Positions 36,997-45,218 of a stretch of DNA of 64,000 nucleotides are shown here, piece by piece. This stretch comes from Ensifer adhaerens (GTDB lineage: Bacteria; Pseudomonadota; Alphaproteobacteria; Rhizobiales; Rhizobiaceae), in contig NZ_PNFP01000028.1 in assembly GCF_002940685.1 (NCBI RefSeq), positions 1 to 64,000 on the forward strand, read 5' to 3'. How positions within the stretch are numbered: position 1 is the stretch's first letter; each line of letters starts with the position of its first letter. The notes below the pieces were generated by a model. That model saw only the letters and a list, made by a program, of their open reading frames with translations. It did no database searches and was not told the origin of the DNA. The translations under genes were made by a program, and so were the position numbers.

Positions 36997-37584
36997 ATGG
37001 ACAATCACCGCATTACACGGAGATTTCTGCTCGCCGGAAGTCTTAGCCTGTTGGCCGGGTGCAGTTCGACCTGGCAAGGCGTTTCCTTCCCATCCCTGTA
37101 CGGCGGCACGCCGGGCGTCGACCGCCGCTACCGAAAGCGGCACGTCCGATACGACGGCAACGAGCCGGCCGGCACAATCGTTGTCGACACATCGCAACGC
37201 TACCTCTACGCGGTCGAAAATGGCGGATGGGCGATGCGCTACGGAATCGGCGTCGGAGAGGAGGGCCTTACCCTCAAGGGGCGGGCCGTCATCGGAAGAA
37301 AAGCCGAGTGGCCGTCCTGGACACCCACGGCAAGCATGATCCGACGCAAACCGGAACTGGCGCAATACGCCGGTGGGGTTTCCGGCGGCCCTCACAACCC
37401 CTTGGGAGCGTCAGCCCTATACCTCTATCGCAACGGCCAGGACACCAAGTTTCGCCTCCACGGCACGAATGCGCCCTGGACGATCGGGCAGGCCGTTTCC
37501 AATGGCTGCATCCGGCTTACGAACGACGACATCGTCGATCTCTACGCCCGCACGCCAATTGGAACTCAGGTATTGATCATTTGA
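36997..37584 (+). CDS. L,D-transpeptidase (YkuD) lipoprotein
   Basis: 195 residues. A basic N-terminus and hydrophobic stretch end in the lipobox LLAGC (C22), so the protein is lipid-anchored, facing the periplasm. The YkuD domain carries H155 in RLHGTNAPW and the catalytic C171 in SNGCIRL. It forms or edits 3-3 cross-links in peptidoglycan, or attaches proteins to it. Rhizobia have many such enzymes, related to polar growth and outer-membrane anchoring. Cluster with two further lipoproteins downstream suggests an envelope module. Confidence 0.93.
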   Translation: MDNHRITRRFLLAGSLSLLAGCSSTWQGVSFPSLYGGTPGVDRRYRKRHVRYDGNEPAGTIVVDTSQRYLYAVENGGWAMRYGIGVGEEGLTLKGRAVIGRKAEWPSWTPTASMIRRKPELAQYAGGVSGGPHNPLGASALYLYRNGQDTKFRLHGTNAPWTIGQAVSNGCIRLTNDDIVDLYARTPIGTQVLII

Positions 37585-37774
37585 ACACTCACTCTATCTT
37601 ACTGCGGTATTGGAGTAGGGCCCACATGACTTTGATACACTGTTTGAAGTTCGGTAACGATAAGCCGACCAATGGGTGTGCTCTTTCCGCACTAGGCCGA
37701 ATCGCGAATTGCTACTAATACTGTGAGTGTTGCCTTCGAATAACCATTCCGATAACAGAGGAAAGGAAATATAG

Positions 37775-37906
37775 ATGAGCAGAATTCTAATCGTGACAGT
37801 TGCGTTGCTTTCCGTGGCCAGTCTCGCGGCTTGCGGAACGATCGGCAAAGGCAAGGGCAAGGCGCCACCACCGGTGGCCGAAGAACCAGCGCCCGTTTAC
37901 AAGTAG
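37775..37906 (+). CDS. Small lipoprotein, 43 residues
   Basis: The ATG at 37775 follows GAGGAAAGGAAAT. The peptide MSRILIVTVALLSVASLAAC has a lipoprotein signal with C20 as the lipidation site, followed by a short lysine-rich stretch (GKGKGKA) and a proline-rich tail ending PVYK. The mature peptide has only 24 residues. It resembles the small entericidin-like or anchor lipoproteins of alphaproteobacteria in form, but no family is assigned. A hairpin follows the stop, so it is probably a single-gene unit. Confidence 0.7.
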   Translation: MSRILIVTVALLSVASLAACGTIGKGKGKAPPPVAEEPAPVYK

Positions 37907-37922
37907 TTACCGACCTTAGTTC

Positions 37923-37946
37923 GGGGAGGATCTCACGGTCCTCCCC
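37923..37946 (+). terminator. Hairpin after small lipoprotein gene
   Basis: GGGGAGGA (37923-37930) pairs with TCCTCCCC (37939-37946) around an 8-nt loop, 17 bp after the stop of the 43-residue lipoprotein. The following T content is modest (GCCCTGTCTG), so termination may be partial. Confidence 0.6.
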
Positions 37947-38057
37947 GCCCTGTCTGATCGTGGCCGGCTTGGCCACACATCGCGGCGCGCGGATCGAAAA
38001 GCCACCTGGAGTGGCATAGTCACGGGCCCATCAGAACTCGGGAGAGATGACGCAATA

Positions 38058-38630
38058 ATGACGCGTTCACGAGGTCGCATTTCCTTCGCTGTCCTGGCCG
38101 CAATGGCGGTTACGGCGTGTCAATCGCAAGACAAGGCCCCGCAGCCACGATTTGTCTCAAGCTATGCGGGCACCACGTCACAGCAGCGCGATCAGGGCTA
38201 TTTCATCGAATTCCGCTCGCGTTATGCGCTCAGTTACGGCCACTCCTACGTGGTTTTCGGCCAGCTCAGCAAATCTGGAGCAATGGTCAATCCGGAAGTT
38301 GCAGGCCTTGCCCCCGCGACAAGCGACACCGCTCCCTATGTCATTGGTCACGTTTTGCCGGTTCCGGCCGAAACCGGCGCCAGCGACGGTGATCTGGAGG
38401 AACAATACAGGTCCGCGAGCTGGCGCGTCATGTTGACGGAGCCGGAGTATCGCGACGTCGTCGCCAAGATCCGAAAACTCAAGGCCGAAGCAAAGTTCTG
38501 GCAGGCGTCAGTCTACAACTGCAACGCGTTTGTCGCCGACATCGCGCGCTCCATGGGCTACAAGACACCAGGCATCTGGCTCAGGCCCCAGCAGTTCATC
38601 ACGAGGCTGCGCGAGATGAACGGCGGCTAG
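38058..38630 (+). CDS. Lipoprotein with permuted papain-like (His then Asn-Cys) motif
   Basis: 190 residues. The signal ends at a lipobox-like VTAC (C21). The mature domain has LSYGHSYVVFG with H62 and, later, SVYNCNAFVADIARSMG with C155. The order histidine first, then an N-C-N-x-F cysteine, is that of circularly permuted papain-fold hydrolases (PPPDE, LRAT/YiiX-like NlpC/P60 relatives). It could be a periplasmic peptidase or acyl-transfer enzyme acting near peptidoglycan or lipid. I do not recognise a named family; the motif reading is an inference. It stands between the small lipoprotein and the methyltransferase operon. Confidence 0.7.
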   Translation: MTRSRGRISFAVLAAMAVTACQSQDKAPQPRFVSSYAGTTSQQRDQGYFIEFRSRYALSYGHSYVVFGQLSKSGAMVNPEVAGLAPATSDTAPYVIGHVLPVPAETGASDGDLEEQYRSASWRVMLTEPEYRDVVAKIRKLKAEAKFWQASVYNCNAFVADIARSMGYKTPGIWLRPQQFITRLREMNGG

Positions 38631-38851
38631 GCTGAAGCAACGCACACTCCTCCAAACGGTCGACACGGATCGATTGCGCCAGCACCCGCTGCCACCAACA
38701 CCCTTGCCTGCTGACAATGGCTGCTGATCATGGCTACCGGTTGGCTGCTGACGTTCGATACCTTGTCAGGTCGAGGCGGCGCGTGGCAGTCTCATCTGCG
38801 CTTGCCGTTTCGGTGACCGAACCTGCAGCAAGAAAGCTTGGGTGATACAAC

Positions 38852-39445
38852 GTGAACATGTCTGTCGCTTCCATCGGCGAAATCGTCTGGGTCATAGGGA
38901 TCATTGCCTGGTACGTCATCCGTTATCCCTTTGAGCGCCGTGCAAAGCGCGTGCGGGTGATGAGCAGTCGCCGCTCGGCGACCGATACGATTGGCCTGGC
39001 TGCCGCGTTGCTCGGCCTTGCGATCCTGCCGGCATTTTATGTTGCAACGGGAATCCCCGCCTTTGCCGACTATCCCGCGTCTCCGTGGTTGGTGGTTCTT
39101 GGCGGCGTCATCTTTGCCATGGCTCTTTGGACGTTCCGCCGCACCCACAAGGAACTTGGCCGAAACTGGTCGATCTCACTGGAAATCCGCGAAAAACATC
39201 AACTGATCAGCAGGGGGCCATATGCCCTCGTGCGCCATCCGATGTACACCAGCTTCCTGCTCATGGGCGTTGGGCAAATGTTTCTGCTGTCGAACTGGGT
39301 GGCTGGCCTCGTCGGTGTCCTTGGCTTCGCTGTGCTTTTTTTCCTGCGTGTGGACAAGGAGGAGCGCCTGATGCTCGAATTCTTCGGCCCCGAATATCGC
39401 GCCTACATGGACAGAACGAAGCGAATTATTCCCTATCTTTACTAG
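38852..39445 (+). CDS. Isoprenylcysteine carboxyl methyltransferase (ICMT/PEMT)-like membrane protein
   Basis: 197 residues from a GTG, or 195 from the ATG at 38858; neither has a strong ribosome site. Four to five membrane segments are visible. The family motif is clear: LISRGPYALVRHPMYTSFLL, then KEERLMLEFFGPEYRAYM. Members transfer methyl from S-adenosylmethionine to lipidic or hydrophobic substrates within the membrane. In bacteria the substrate is rarely known. The gene begins an apparent operon with an E2-like acyltransferase and an SDR, both closely spaced. Confidence 0.85.
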   Translation: MNMSVASIGEIVWVIGIIAWYVIRYPFERRAKRVRVMSSRRSATDTIGLAAALLGLAILPAFYVATGIPAFADYPASPWLVVLGGVIFAMALWTFRRTHKELGRNWSISLEIREKHQLISRGPYALVRHPMYTSFLLMGVGQMFLLSNWVAGLVGVLGFAVLFFLRVDKEERLMLEFFGPEYRAYMDRTKRIIPYLY

Positions 39446-39455
39446 AGGTGGCACG

Positions 39456-40238
39456 ATGCGCGGCCGACCGGTCAAGCTTTCTGCGGCAAGACGCCTTGTC
39501 GGAGATCTGATGCGATTTTCGATCGGCGTTCCCCGGGTAACGGTGCAGCGACAGATGAACATCAGCGCGTTGCACAAAGCCCGCGCAGGCCGATCGGATC
39601 GGCCCTCGTGGATGGTGTTGTTTCTCAAGGGCTACGGGTTGCTTTCGACGGAGACACCGGAGCTTCGCCGGGCTTACGTCAAGCTGCCGAGACCGCAACT
39701 CTATGAATACCCCGGAAGCATCGCGTCCGTTGCCCACGAGCGCGAGCATGAAGGTGAACGGGTTGTGCTTCTCAATACGATCAAGACACCCGAACGGCGG
39801 TCCATTGCTGAATTGAGCGCCCTGCTCCAGGAGGCGCGGTCCCGTCCGGTGCTCGAGATCAGGGAATTCCGGCGGGCGCTGAAGATCGCGCGGTTGCCGG
39901 CGCCCTTGCGGCGGCTGCTGATGTGGCTCAGCCTGAACATGGGTCGTCAACGGGGCCACCGGTTCGGTACCTTCCAATTGTCCGTCTATTCCGGCCTGGG
40001 CGCGGAATCGCTCAATCCGCTGACGCCTTTGACGACGATCTTCAACTATGGGCCGATCGGTGACGACGGATCGGTCACCGTGAGAATCCACTATGACCAC
40101 CGCGTCATGGACGGCGCCAACGTCGCGCGCGCCCTGGCGCGTTTCGAGGAAATCTTGAACGGGCAGATCGCCGAGGAAGTGGCGCGCCTTTCCGAAGCCG
40201 ACAACCCGTCAAGCGCTGCGTCGGAGCCATCGGCATGA
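39456..40238 (+). CDS. Stand-alone 2-oxoacid dehydrogenase E2-like acyltransferase
   Basis: 260 residues. The C-terminal part contains HYDHRVMDGANVARALARF, the H-x3-D-G active site (H215, D219) of the E2/chloramphenicol acetyltransferase fold. There is no lipoyl domain and no peripheral-subunit-binding domain, so it is not a normal E2 and must take its acyl group from CoA or another carrier. N-terminal region with VTVQRQMNISALHKARAG resembles the start of E2 catalytic domains. It lies 10 bp after the methyltransferase gene and overlaps the SDR gene by 4 bp (ATGA). Confidence 0.82.
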   Translation: MRGRPVKLSAARRLVGDLMRFSIGVPRVTVQRQMNISALHKARAGRSDRPSWMVLFLKGYGLLSTETPELRRAYVKLPRPQLYEYPGSIASVAHEREHEGERVVLLNTIKTPERRSIAELSALLQEARSRPVLEIREFRRALKIARLPAPLRRLLMWLSLNMGRQRGHRFGTFQLSVYSGLGAESLNPLTPLTTIFNYGPIGDDGSVTVRIHYDHRVMDGANVARALARFEEILNGQIAEEVARLSEADNPSSAASEPSA

Positions 40239-41113
40239 CATCGCATCAATCAACTCGGCCCGCCATTGTCGTTGTCGGAGCGTCCCGGGGCATAGGCAGG
40301 GCGATTGCCGAGCTGGCGGCACGAGACGGCGCGCCGGTCGTTCTGGTCGCGCGATCCATCGAAGGGTTGCGCGTCGTGGAGTCCGCGATCAGGCAAGCGG
40401 GCGGCGAGGCATTCTCCCTGCCGGTCGATCTTTCCGGCCATGATGCGACGCGCATCCTCGAAGACTTTCTCTCACGCGAAGGCCTCGTCTGCGACGTGCT
40501 TGTCAACAGTGCCGGCTATGGTCTGCGTGGCGCTGCGACCGCTCTGCCGGTTGCCGACCAGGTTGGCATGATCGATGTCAATGTTCGCGCGCTTGCCGAC
40601 CTCACCCTGCACCTGTTGCCGGGCATGGTCGCGCGTCGTCGTGGCGGCATCATCAATCTAGCCTCCGTCGCGAGTTTTACGCCCGGTCCGTACATGGCGA
40701 TGTATTATGCGAGCAAAGCCTTCGTTCGCTCTTTTTCCGAAGCGCTGTACCAGGAGACGCGAAGGACGGGCGTAACGGTGACCTGCGTTGCGCCGGGGCC
40801 GGTATCGACCGAATTCCTCGAAAAGTCCGGCGCCAACAGGGCTGCCCTGTTCAAGGCTTTGCCGAAAGCCAGTCCGGAATATGTGGCAGATTGCGCCTGG
40901 CGCGGTTTCAAGGCCCGTCGCCGGCTGGTCATTCCTGGCATTTCCGCCAGATTGGCGATCCTGATGGCAGGCTTCCTTCCTTCCGCGGCGCTTTTGCCGC
41001 TGGTCGGCAAGCTGCAACTGCGCGGCAATGACCCCTGCCCCTGCGGATCAGGGAAGCAGCTCAAAAACTGCTGCCGCGCGGGCCACGCCAAAGGCGGAAC
41101 GGCCTCGGCGTGA
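40235..41113 (+). CDS. Short-chain dehydrogenase with C-terminal SEC-C zinc motif
   Basis: 292 residues. GASRGIG lies near 15-21, NSAGYG in the middle and the catalytic YYASKAF near 157; the C-terminal segment around RLVIPGISARLAILMAG resembles membrane-associated SDRs acting on lipids. After the SDR ends, the last 25 residues carry NDPCPCGSGKQLKNCC (268-280), a complete SEC-C motif (CxCx8CC) that binds zinc, as at the end of SecA. SEC-C on an SDR is unusual. Its start overlaps the acyltransferase stop, so the two proteins are made together. Confidence 0.88.
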   Translation: MTSHQSTRPAIVVVGASRGIGRAIAELAARDGAPVVLVARSIEGLRVVESAIRQAGGEAFSLPVDLSGHDATRILEDFLSREGLVCDVLVNSAGYGLRGAATALPVADQVGMIDVNVRALADLTLHLLPGMVARRRGGIINLASVASFTPGPYMAMYYASKAFVRSFSEALYQETRRTGVTVTCVAPGPVSTEFLEKSGANRAALFKALPKASPEYVADCAWRGFKARRRLVIPGISARLAILMAGFLPSAALLPLVGKLQLRGNDPCPCGSGKQLKNCCRAGHAKGGTASA

Positions 41114-41186
41114 TCCGCCTGCGCAGCCAGCTTGGGACAATTCGCCAAAGCGCGCACCAACGACCGGATTTCTACCATTGCCCCGA

Positions 41187-41870
41187 TCACTGGGTTTTGG
41201 CGTCAGCGGAGAGGAAATGCGCCTCCCACTCGCTTTCCGGAATTTCATCACCAACCTGGAACTCGAAGGCGATGACGCTCTTGATATCCGGCGCCACAGC
41301 GCAGCCGAACTTGATGTTGAACCAGCGGCCCTTGCTGCGAAAGGCGGCCCCATCGGCGCGGAGGTTCCGGCCGGCCAGCCTGATCTTGGCCATTGCGTAG
41401 GCGGTGAGCGTGTCCGGCCTGAAGTCCGCCTTCCAGCGATGGACCTGCTCCATTGCCTCGAGATTGCAGAGCTGGACGATCCGCTCATCGGCTGCAAGCT
41501 GCGAGAGCCCTTCCAGCGCCTGCCTGCTACGCGGGTCGGCGAGTATCGCCGCCGAAAAGAACTGCTTTGCTTGAATGATCGGCAAGGTATCCGGTGGCGG
41601 CGTGGCTGCTTCCACAGCCGTCTTCGTTTCCGGAACCGGCTGCGCCGCAGGCGGTGCATCCTGCAGTCCGGACGCTGGCTGCACCACGTCAGGGCGAAGC
41701 GGCGGCAAGTCCAGGATCTCAACGGCGATCGCCTCGTCTGGGGTCGCGACGGGTTGCTGAGGTGGTGGAAGGAAGAAAAGCGCCAAGACGGCGATGGCAT
41801 GAAGGATGAGGGCAACCGCTAGGCTTCGCCAGAGCGTTGTCTCATTGCGGTGATGCGCCACTGCTTGCAC
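41187..41870 (-). CDS. DUF930 protein with TonB-like N-terminus
   Basis: 227 residues from a GTG. One membrane segment (SLAVALILHAIAVLALFFLP) is followed by a proline-rich linker as in TonB/TolA-type proteins, then the DUF930 domain: SAAILADPRSRQALEGL, RIVQLCNLEAMEQVHRW and DGAAFRSKGRWFNIKFGC. DUF930 proteins are known from rhizobia and relatives and their role is not known. Topology suggests an inner-membrane anchor with a periplasmic domain. Convergent with the SDR gene, separated by 73 bp without an obvious hairpin. Confidence 0.88.
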   Translation of the reverse strand: MQAVAHHRNETTLWRSLAVALILHAIAVLALFFLPPPQQPVATPDEAIAVEILDLPPLRPDVVQPASGLQDAPPAAQPVPETKTAVEAATPPPDTLPIIQAKQFFSAAILADPRSRQALEGLSQLAADERIVQLCNLEAMEQVHRWKADFRPDTLTAYAMAKIRLAGRNLRADGAAFRSKGRWFNIKFGCAVAPDIKSVIAFEFQVGDEIPESEWEAHFLSADAKTQ

Positions 41871-41960
41871 CGATCAGATCATCCCATGCGCGACATCCGG
41901 GCCGGAAGCATCGCAACCACGCCTGGCGCACGCGACACTACCACCAACTCCAAGATAGAA

Positions 41961-41993
41961 AAGCCGCCGCCAACAACCTGTCAGCGACGGCTT
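41961..41993 (-). terminator. Rho-independent terminator after ftsK-type gene
   Basis: On the minus strand a 10-bp stem with one mismatch (AAGCCGTCGC pairing with GCGGCGGCTT) closes a 13-nt loop and is followed by TTTTCT. It starts 38 bp after the translocase stop codon at 42031. Confidence 0.8.
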
Positions 41994-42030
41994 GAAATCC
42001 GTGTTTTTGAGGCAGCGCCTACGACCGGTA

Positions 42031-44901
42031 TCAATCCATGTCGTCGTTGTCGGGGGCGCTCATGTGGTCGCGGTTGCCGTAGATGATCTCGCGCTTGCCG
42101 ACATGGTTTGCCGGGCCGACGAGGCCTTCCTTTTCCATGCGCTCGACCAGCGAGGCGGCGCGATTGTAGCCGACGCCGAGACGGCGCTGGATGTAGGAGG
42201 TCGAGCACTTCTTGTCGCGCAGTACCACCTTGACCGCCTGGTCGTAGAGTTCGTTGCCGTCTTCCGACGCAAGCGCGCTCTTGTCGAACACCGGCGTCTC
42301 TTCCTGCGGCTCCTCTTCCTCTTCTTCCGCCGTGACGGTTTCGAGATATTCCGGTCGACCTTGCGTCTTCAGGTGCGCCACGACGTGTTCGACTTCCAGG
42401 TCGGAAACGAACGGGCCGTGCACGCGGGCGATGCGTCCGCCGCCCTGCATGTGCAGCATGTCGCCCTGCCCGAGCAGCTGTTCAGCACCCTGTTCGCCGA
42501 GAATGGTGCGGCTGTCGATCTTCGAGGTCACCTGGAAGGAGATGCGGGTGGGGAAATTGGCCTTGATCGTGCCGGTGATGACGTCGACCGAGGGACGCTG
42601 CGTCGCCATGATCAGGTGGATACCGGCGGCGCGCGCCATCTGCGCCAGCCGCTGGATCGCGCCTTCGATCTCCTTGCCGGCAACCATCATCAGGTCGGCC
42701 ATCTCGTCGACGATGACGACGATGTAGGGCATCGGCGCGAGATCCATCTCCTGCTGCTCGAACAGCGGCTCGCCGGTACCCTTCTCGAAGCCGGCCTGGA
42801 CGGTGCACATCACAGGCTCGCCCTTCTCGCGAGCGGCAGCGGCACGCTGGTTGTAGCCGTCGATGTTGCGAACGCCGAGCCGCGACATCTTGCGGTAGCG
42901 GTCCTCCATCTCGCGCACGGCCCATTTCAGCGCCATCACCGCCTTCTTCGGATCGGTAACGACGGGCGTCAAAAGGTGGGGGATGCCGTCATAGACGGAG
43001 AGTTCGAGCATCTTCGGATCGACCATGATCAGGCGGCACTCTTCCGGCTTCAACCGGTAGAGCAGCGACAGGATCATGGTGTTGATCGCCACCGACTTGC
43101 CCGAGCCGGTGGTGCCGGCGACGAGCAGATGTGGCATCTTCGCAAGCTCGGCGATGACCGGTTCGCCGCCGATCGTCTTGCCGAGGCAAAGCGCCAGCTT
43201 GTAGCCGGTCTTGCGGAAATCGACGGACTCGATCAGCTCGCGGAAATAGACGGTCTCGCGGGTCGCGTTCGGCAGTTCGATGCCGATGACGTTGCGGCCG
43301 GGCACGACCGCAACGCGCGCCGAAAGCGCCGACATGGAGCGGGCAATGTCGTCGGCAAGGTTGATGACGCGCGACGACTTCACGCCCGGTGCCGGCTCGA
43401 ATTCATAGAGCGTGACGACCGGACCGGGGCGAACATGAATGATCTCGCCCTTGACGCCGAAGTCCTCAAGCACGCTTTCAAGCAGGCCGGCATTCTGCTC
43501 CAGCTGCTCCTGCGTCATGAAGAAGCCCTGGCCGACAGGCGCTTCCTGCAGGAGGTCCTCGGACGGAAACTCGTAGGCATCCCCGGCAAATGTGCGTTCA
43601 ACCACGCCGATCGCCGGCATCGTGTTCGGCGCGCGGGTAACCTGTGCCGGCATGGTGATTGCGGCTTTCGACGCGACAGGTGCCGGCTGTTCGATCTCGA
43701 CCGGCTCGACCTCGATGATTTCCGGCTCGGCCGCAGCCATGGCTGCAGGCGCATCGGCAACGACAGTGTGCACCGGCGTTACGACCGGATCTTCCGCAGC
43801 CGCGGAAGCCTGTTCATGCGAAATCGCGACAGTCTCGACCTTTGCGCCGCGGACGTCGACGACGCGGAACAGCGAGGTGATCGCCGTCGGCGGCATGCGG
43901 CGGATTTCGACCGAGCGCACGGGCACCGGCGGCGCAACCACAGCGACAGGAGCGACGACGGGCGTCATCGGTGCCGGGGCCGGCGTCTCGACAAAGGGCT
44001 TCGGATGCGCGGTTTGCGCGTCGGCAACGTCGGCATCGTCGGCCGGGCCGAATTCGAAGAACGCAAAATCCGACAGGAAGACAGAATGCTGGGCACCCGG
44101 ATCGGCGGACGTAGCGGCTGCCGCCTGCGCCACCGGCTCGGTCACGGCGATCGGCGTCGTGAGAACCGGCGCAAGCGCAACGCTGTCCTCGGCGGCGGCC
44201 TCGGCGTGCTCGAGCATGGCCGGCTCGATGGTGTTTTGCGCCGCGGTCCACGTCGGCAGCTGGTTGGTCAGCATGCGCAACAGTTCGGACGGGCTATAGG
44301 ACGGCAGTGGGACCTCGACCTGCGTCGCCTCGTCCGTGGCGGAGGCAGAGGCCTCGACCAGCGCAGGCTCGACCGGGGCCGTCACGACGGCCTCGGCAGT
44401 TTCCACGGAAACGGGCGCAGGCTCCGCCGCCACCGCGCCGATGGTCTCCTCGACCTCGGCTGTCGTTTCGCTTTCTTCGACCTGCGGCGCGCGCCGCTTC
44501 ATGAATTCGCGTTCGGGCGTGCGGGTGAAGCGCACGTTCGGCGCCAGAAAGAAATGGCTCTCCCAGGTGCTGTCGCCGTAGTGGCCGGCAATCTCCGAAA
44601 GGGTCGGCAAGGGTTCGCTCATCGTCGACGTCACCTGTGCAGGAGCGTAGGCGGAACCCTGCCCGTAGAGGCGGGTCGCACGGTTCATGGTTTCGACCTG
44701 CTGGTTTGCCGGCCGGCGGGGCGCCGACGGCGCCTCGTACAACTGATAGGGATCGGCGGTTTCCGCCTCATGGGTGGGCATACCGCTCAACGCATCATCC
44801 TGCGGACCATCGAAATAATCCGCCTGGTTTGCATCATGCAAAGCAGCCTGTGAGAAGTTTGTCCTGGGAATACGCATGGGTCCTGGAAGAGCTAGAGACA
44901 T
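42031..44901 (-). CDS. ftsK: FtsK/SpoIIIE-type DNA translocase lacking visible membrane anchor
   Basis: 956 residues from [29 protein letters not shown] (44877) is an equally possible start. The first 440 residues are alanine-, proline- and acid-rich with no hydrophobic segments long enough for membrane helices. Then come the alpha/beta motor domains with Walker A GTTGSGKS near 597 and Walker [11 protein letters not shown] near 728, and the winged-helix gamma domain ([18 protein letters not shown]) near 885-950, which reads KOPS-like sequences. FtsK pumps DNA at the septum and activates XerCD. A usual FtsK has four N-terminal helices, so this protein appears soluble. It is downstream of repAB but has its own spacing and terminator. 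Confidence 0.9.
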   Translation of the reverse strand: MSLALPGPMRIPRTNFSQAALHDANQADYFDGPQDDALSGMPTHEAETADPYQLYEAPSAPRRPANQQVETMNRATRLYGQGSAYAPAQVTSTMSEPLPTLSEIAGHYGDSTWESHFFLAPNVRFTRTPEREFMKRRAPQVEESETTAEVEETIGAVAAEPAPVSVETAEAVVTAPVEPALVEASASATDEATQVEVPLPSYSPSELLRMLTNQLPTWTAAQNTIEPAMLEHAEAAAEDSVALAPVLTTPIAVTEPVAQAAAATSADPGAQHSVFLSDFAFFEFGPADDADVADAQTAHPKPFVETPAPAPMTPVVAPVAVVAPPVPVRSVEIRRMPPTAITSLFRVVDVRGAKVETVAISHEQASAAAEDPVVTPVHTVVADAPAAMAAAEPEIIEVEPVEIEQPAPVASKAAITMPAQVTRAPNTMPAIGVVERTFAGDAYEFPSEDLLQEAPVGQGFFMTQEQLEQNAGLLESVLEDFGVKGEIIHVRPGPVVTLYEFEPAPGVKSSRVINLADDIARSMSALSARVAVVPGRNVIGIELPNATRETVYFRELIESVDFRKTGYKLALCLGKTIGGEPVIAELAKMPHLLVAGTTGSGKSVAINTMILSLLYRLKPEECRLIMVDPKMLELSVYDGIPHLLTPVVTDPKKAVMALKWAVREMEDRYRKMSRLGVRNIDGYNQRAAAAREKGEPVMCTVQAGFEKGTGEPLFEQQEMDLAPMPYIVVIVDEMADLMMVAGKEIEGAIQRLAQMARAAGIHLIMATQRPSVDVITGTIKANFPTRISFQVTSKIDSRTILGEQGAEQLLGQGDMLHMQGGGRIARVHGPFVSDLEVEHVVAHLKTQGRPEYLETVTAEEEEEEPQEETPVFDKSALASEDGNELYDQAVKVVLRDKKCSTSYIQRRLGVGYNRAASLVERMEKEGLVGPANHVGKREIIYGNRDHMSAPDNDDMD

Positions 44902-45218
44902 CGCCGCGGGGCCTTCTAACCGATAGGAAATGAAGGTTAACAAGTCCCTTCCAACGCCCCGTTTCGAGCCGGGACCCGCGGTCGATTAGCGCCTTTCTGT
45001 GGGCTTCCTGCAACGGCAAGGCCCGACGCCTCAAGGGCGCCGCGACCTCCTGTCGCCGCCCTGACGCGGCCGAAAATATTTCTTGGATGGAGGTGATATC
45101 CGCGCCCGGAAAGGGCTGCCCGCGGCGACCTGCCACCGGCGCCTTCTGGAAAACGAATCGGACCTGCGTGAGAGCGTCACGCAGGCCCGATTGGAACCTT
45201 GAAGAAGCCGGGCTTAGG
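44902..45218. other. Intergenic region between repB and ftsK; no repC
   Basis: In repABC replicons repC, preceded by a small antisense RNA region, would begin here. This 317-bp stretch holds no replication-initiator gene, only the terminator hairpin at 45156-45192 and the upstream region of the ftsK-type gene. I could not identify a counter-transcribed RNA or a parS palindrome in it. Confidence 0.6.
45156..45192 (-). terminator. Strong terminator after repB
   Basis: AATCGG-A-CCTGCGTGA (45156-45171) pairs with 45177-45192 over 15 of 16 positions around a 5-nt loop. On the minus strand the stem is followed by CGTTTT. It is 27 bp past the repB stop and separates repAB from the translocase gene. 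A hairpin of this type is found at the equivalent place in repABC plasmids as the end of the antisense RNA, but here it points along repB. Confidence 0.85.

Noticed and set aside
38690-38755. Short repeats of GGCTGCTGA in the gap before the methyltransferase operon
   Set aside because: Three imperfect copies of about 10 bp without regular spacing or symmetry; too weak to call a repeat or operator.
41992-44853. Very long plus-strand open frame opposite ftsK
   Set aside because: It is antisense to a gene with intact Walker motifs, is rich in Arg/His/Asp/Gly without domain structure, and arises from high third-position GC. Similar shadows lie opposite 28426-31452, 49361-51787 and 51789-53432.
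44902-45218. Possible antisense RNA (incompatibility RNA) and parS site after repB
   Set aside because: Only a terminator pointing along repB is clear. I found no promoter on the other strand and no 16-bp parS-like palindrome, so neither is listed.
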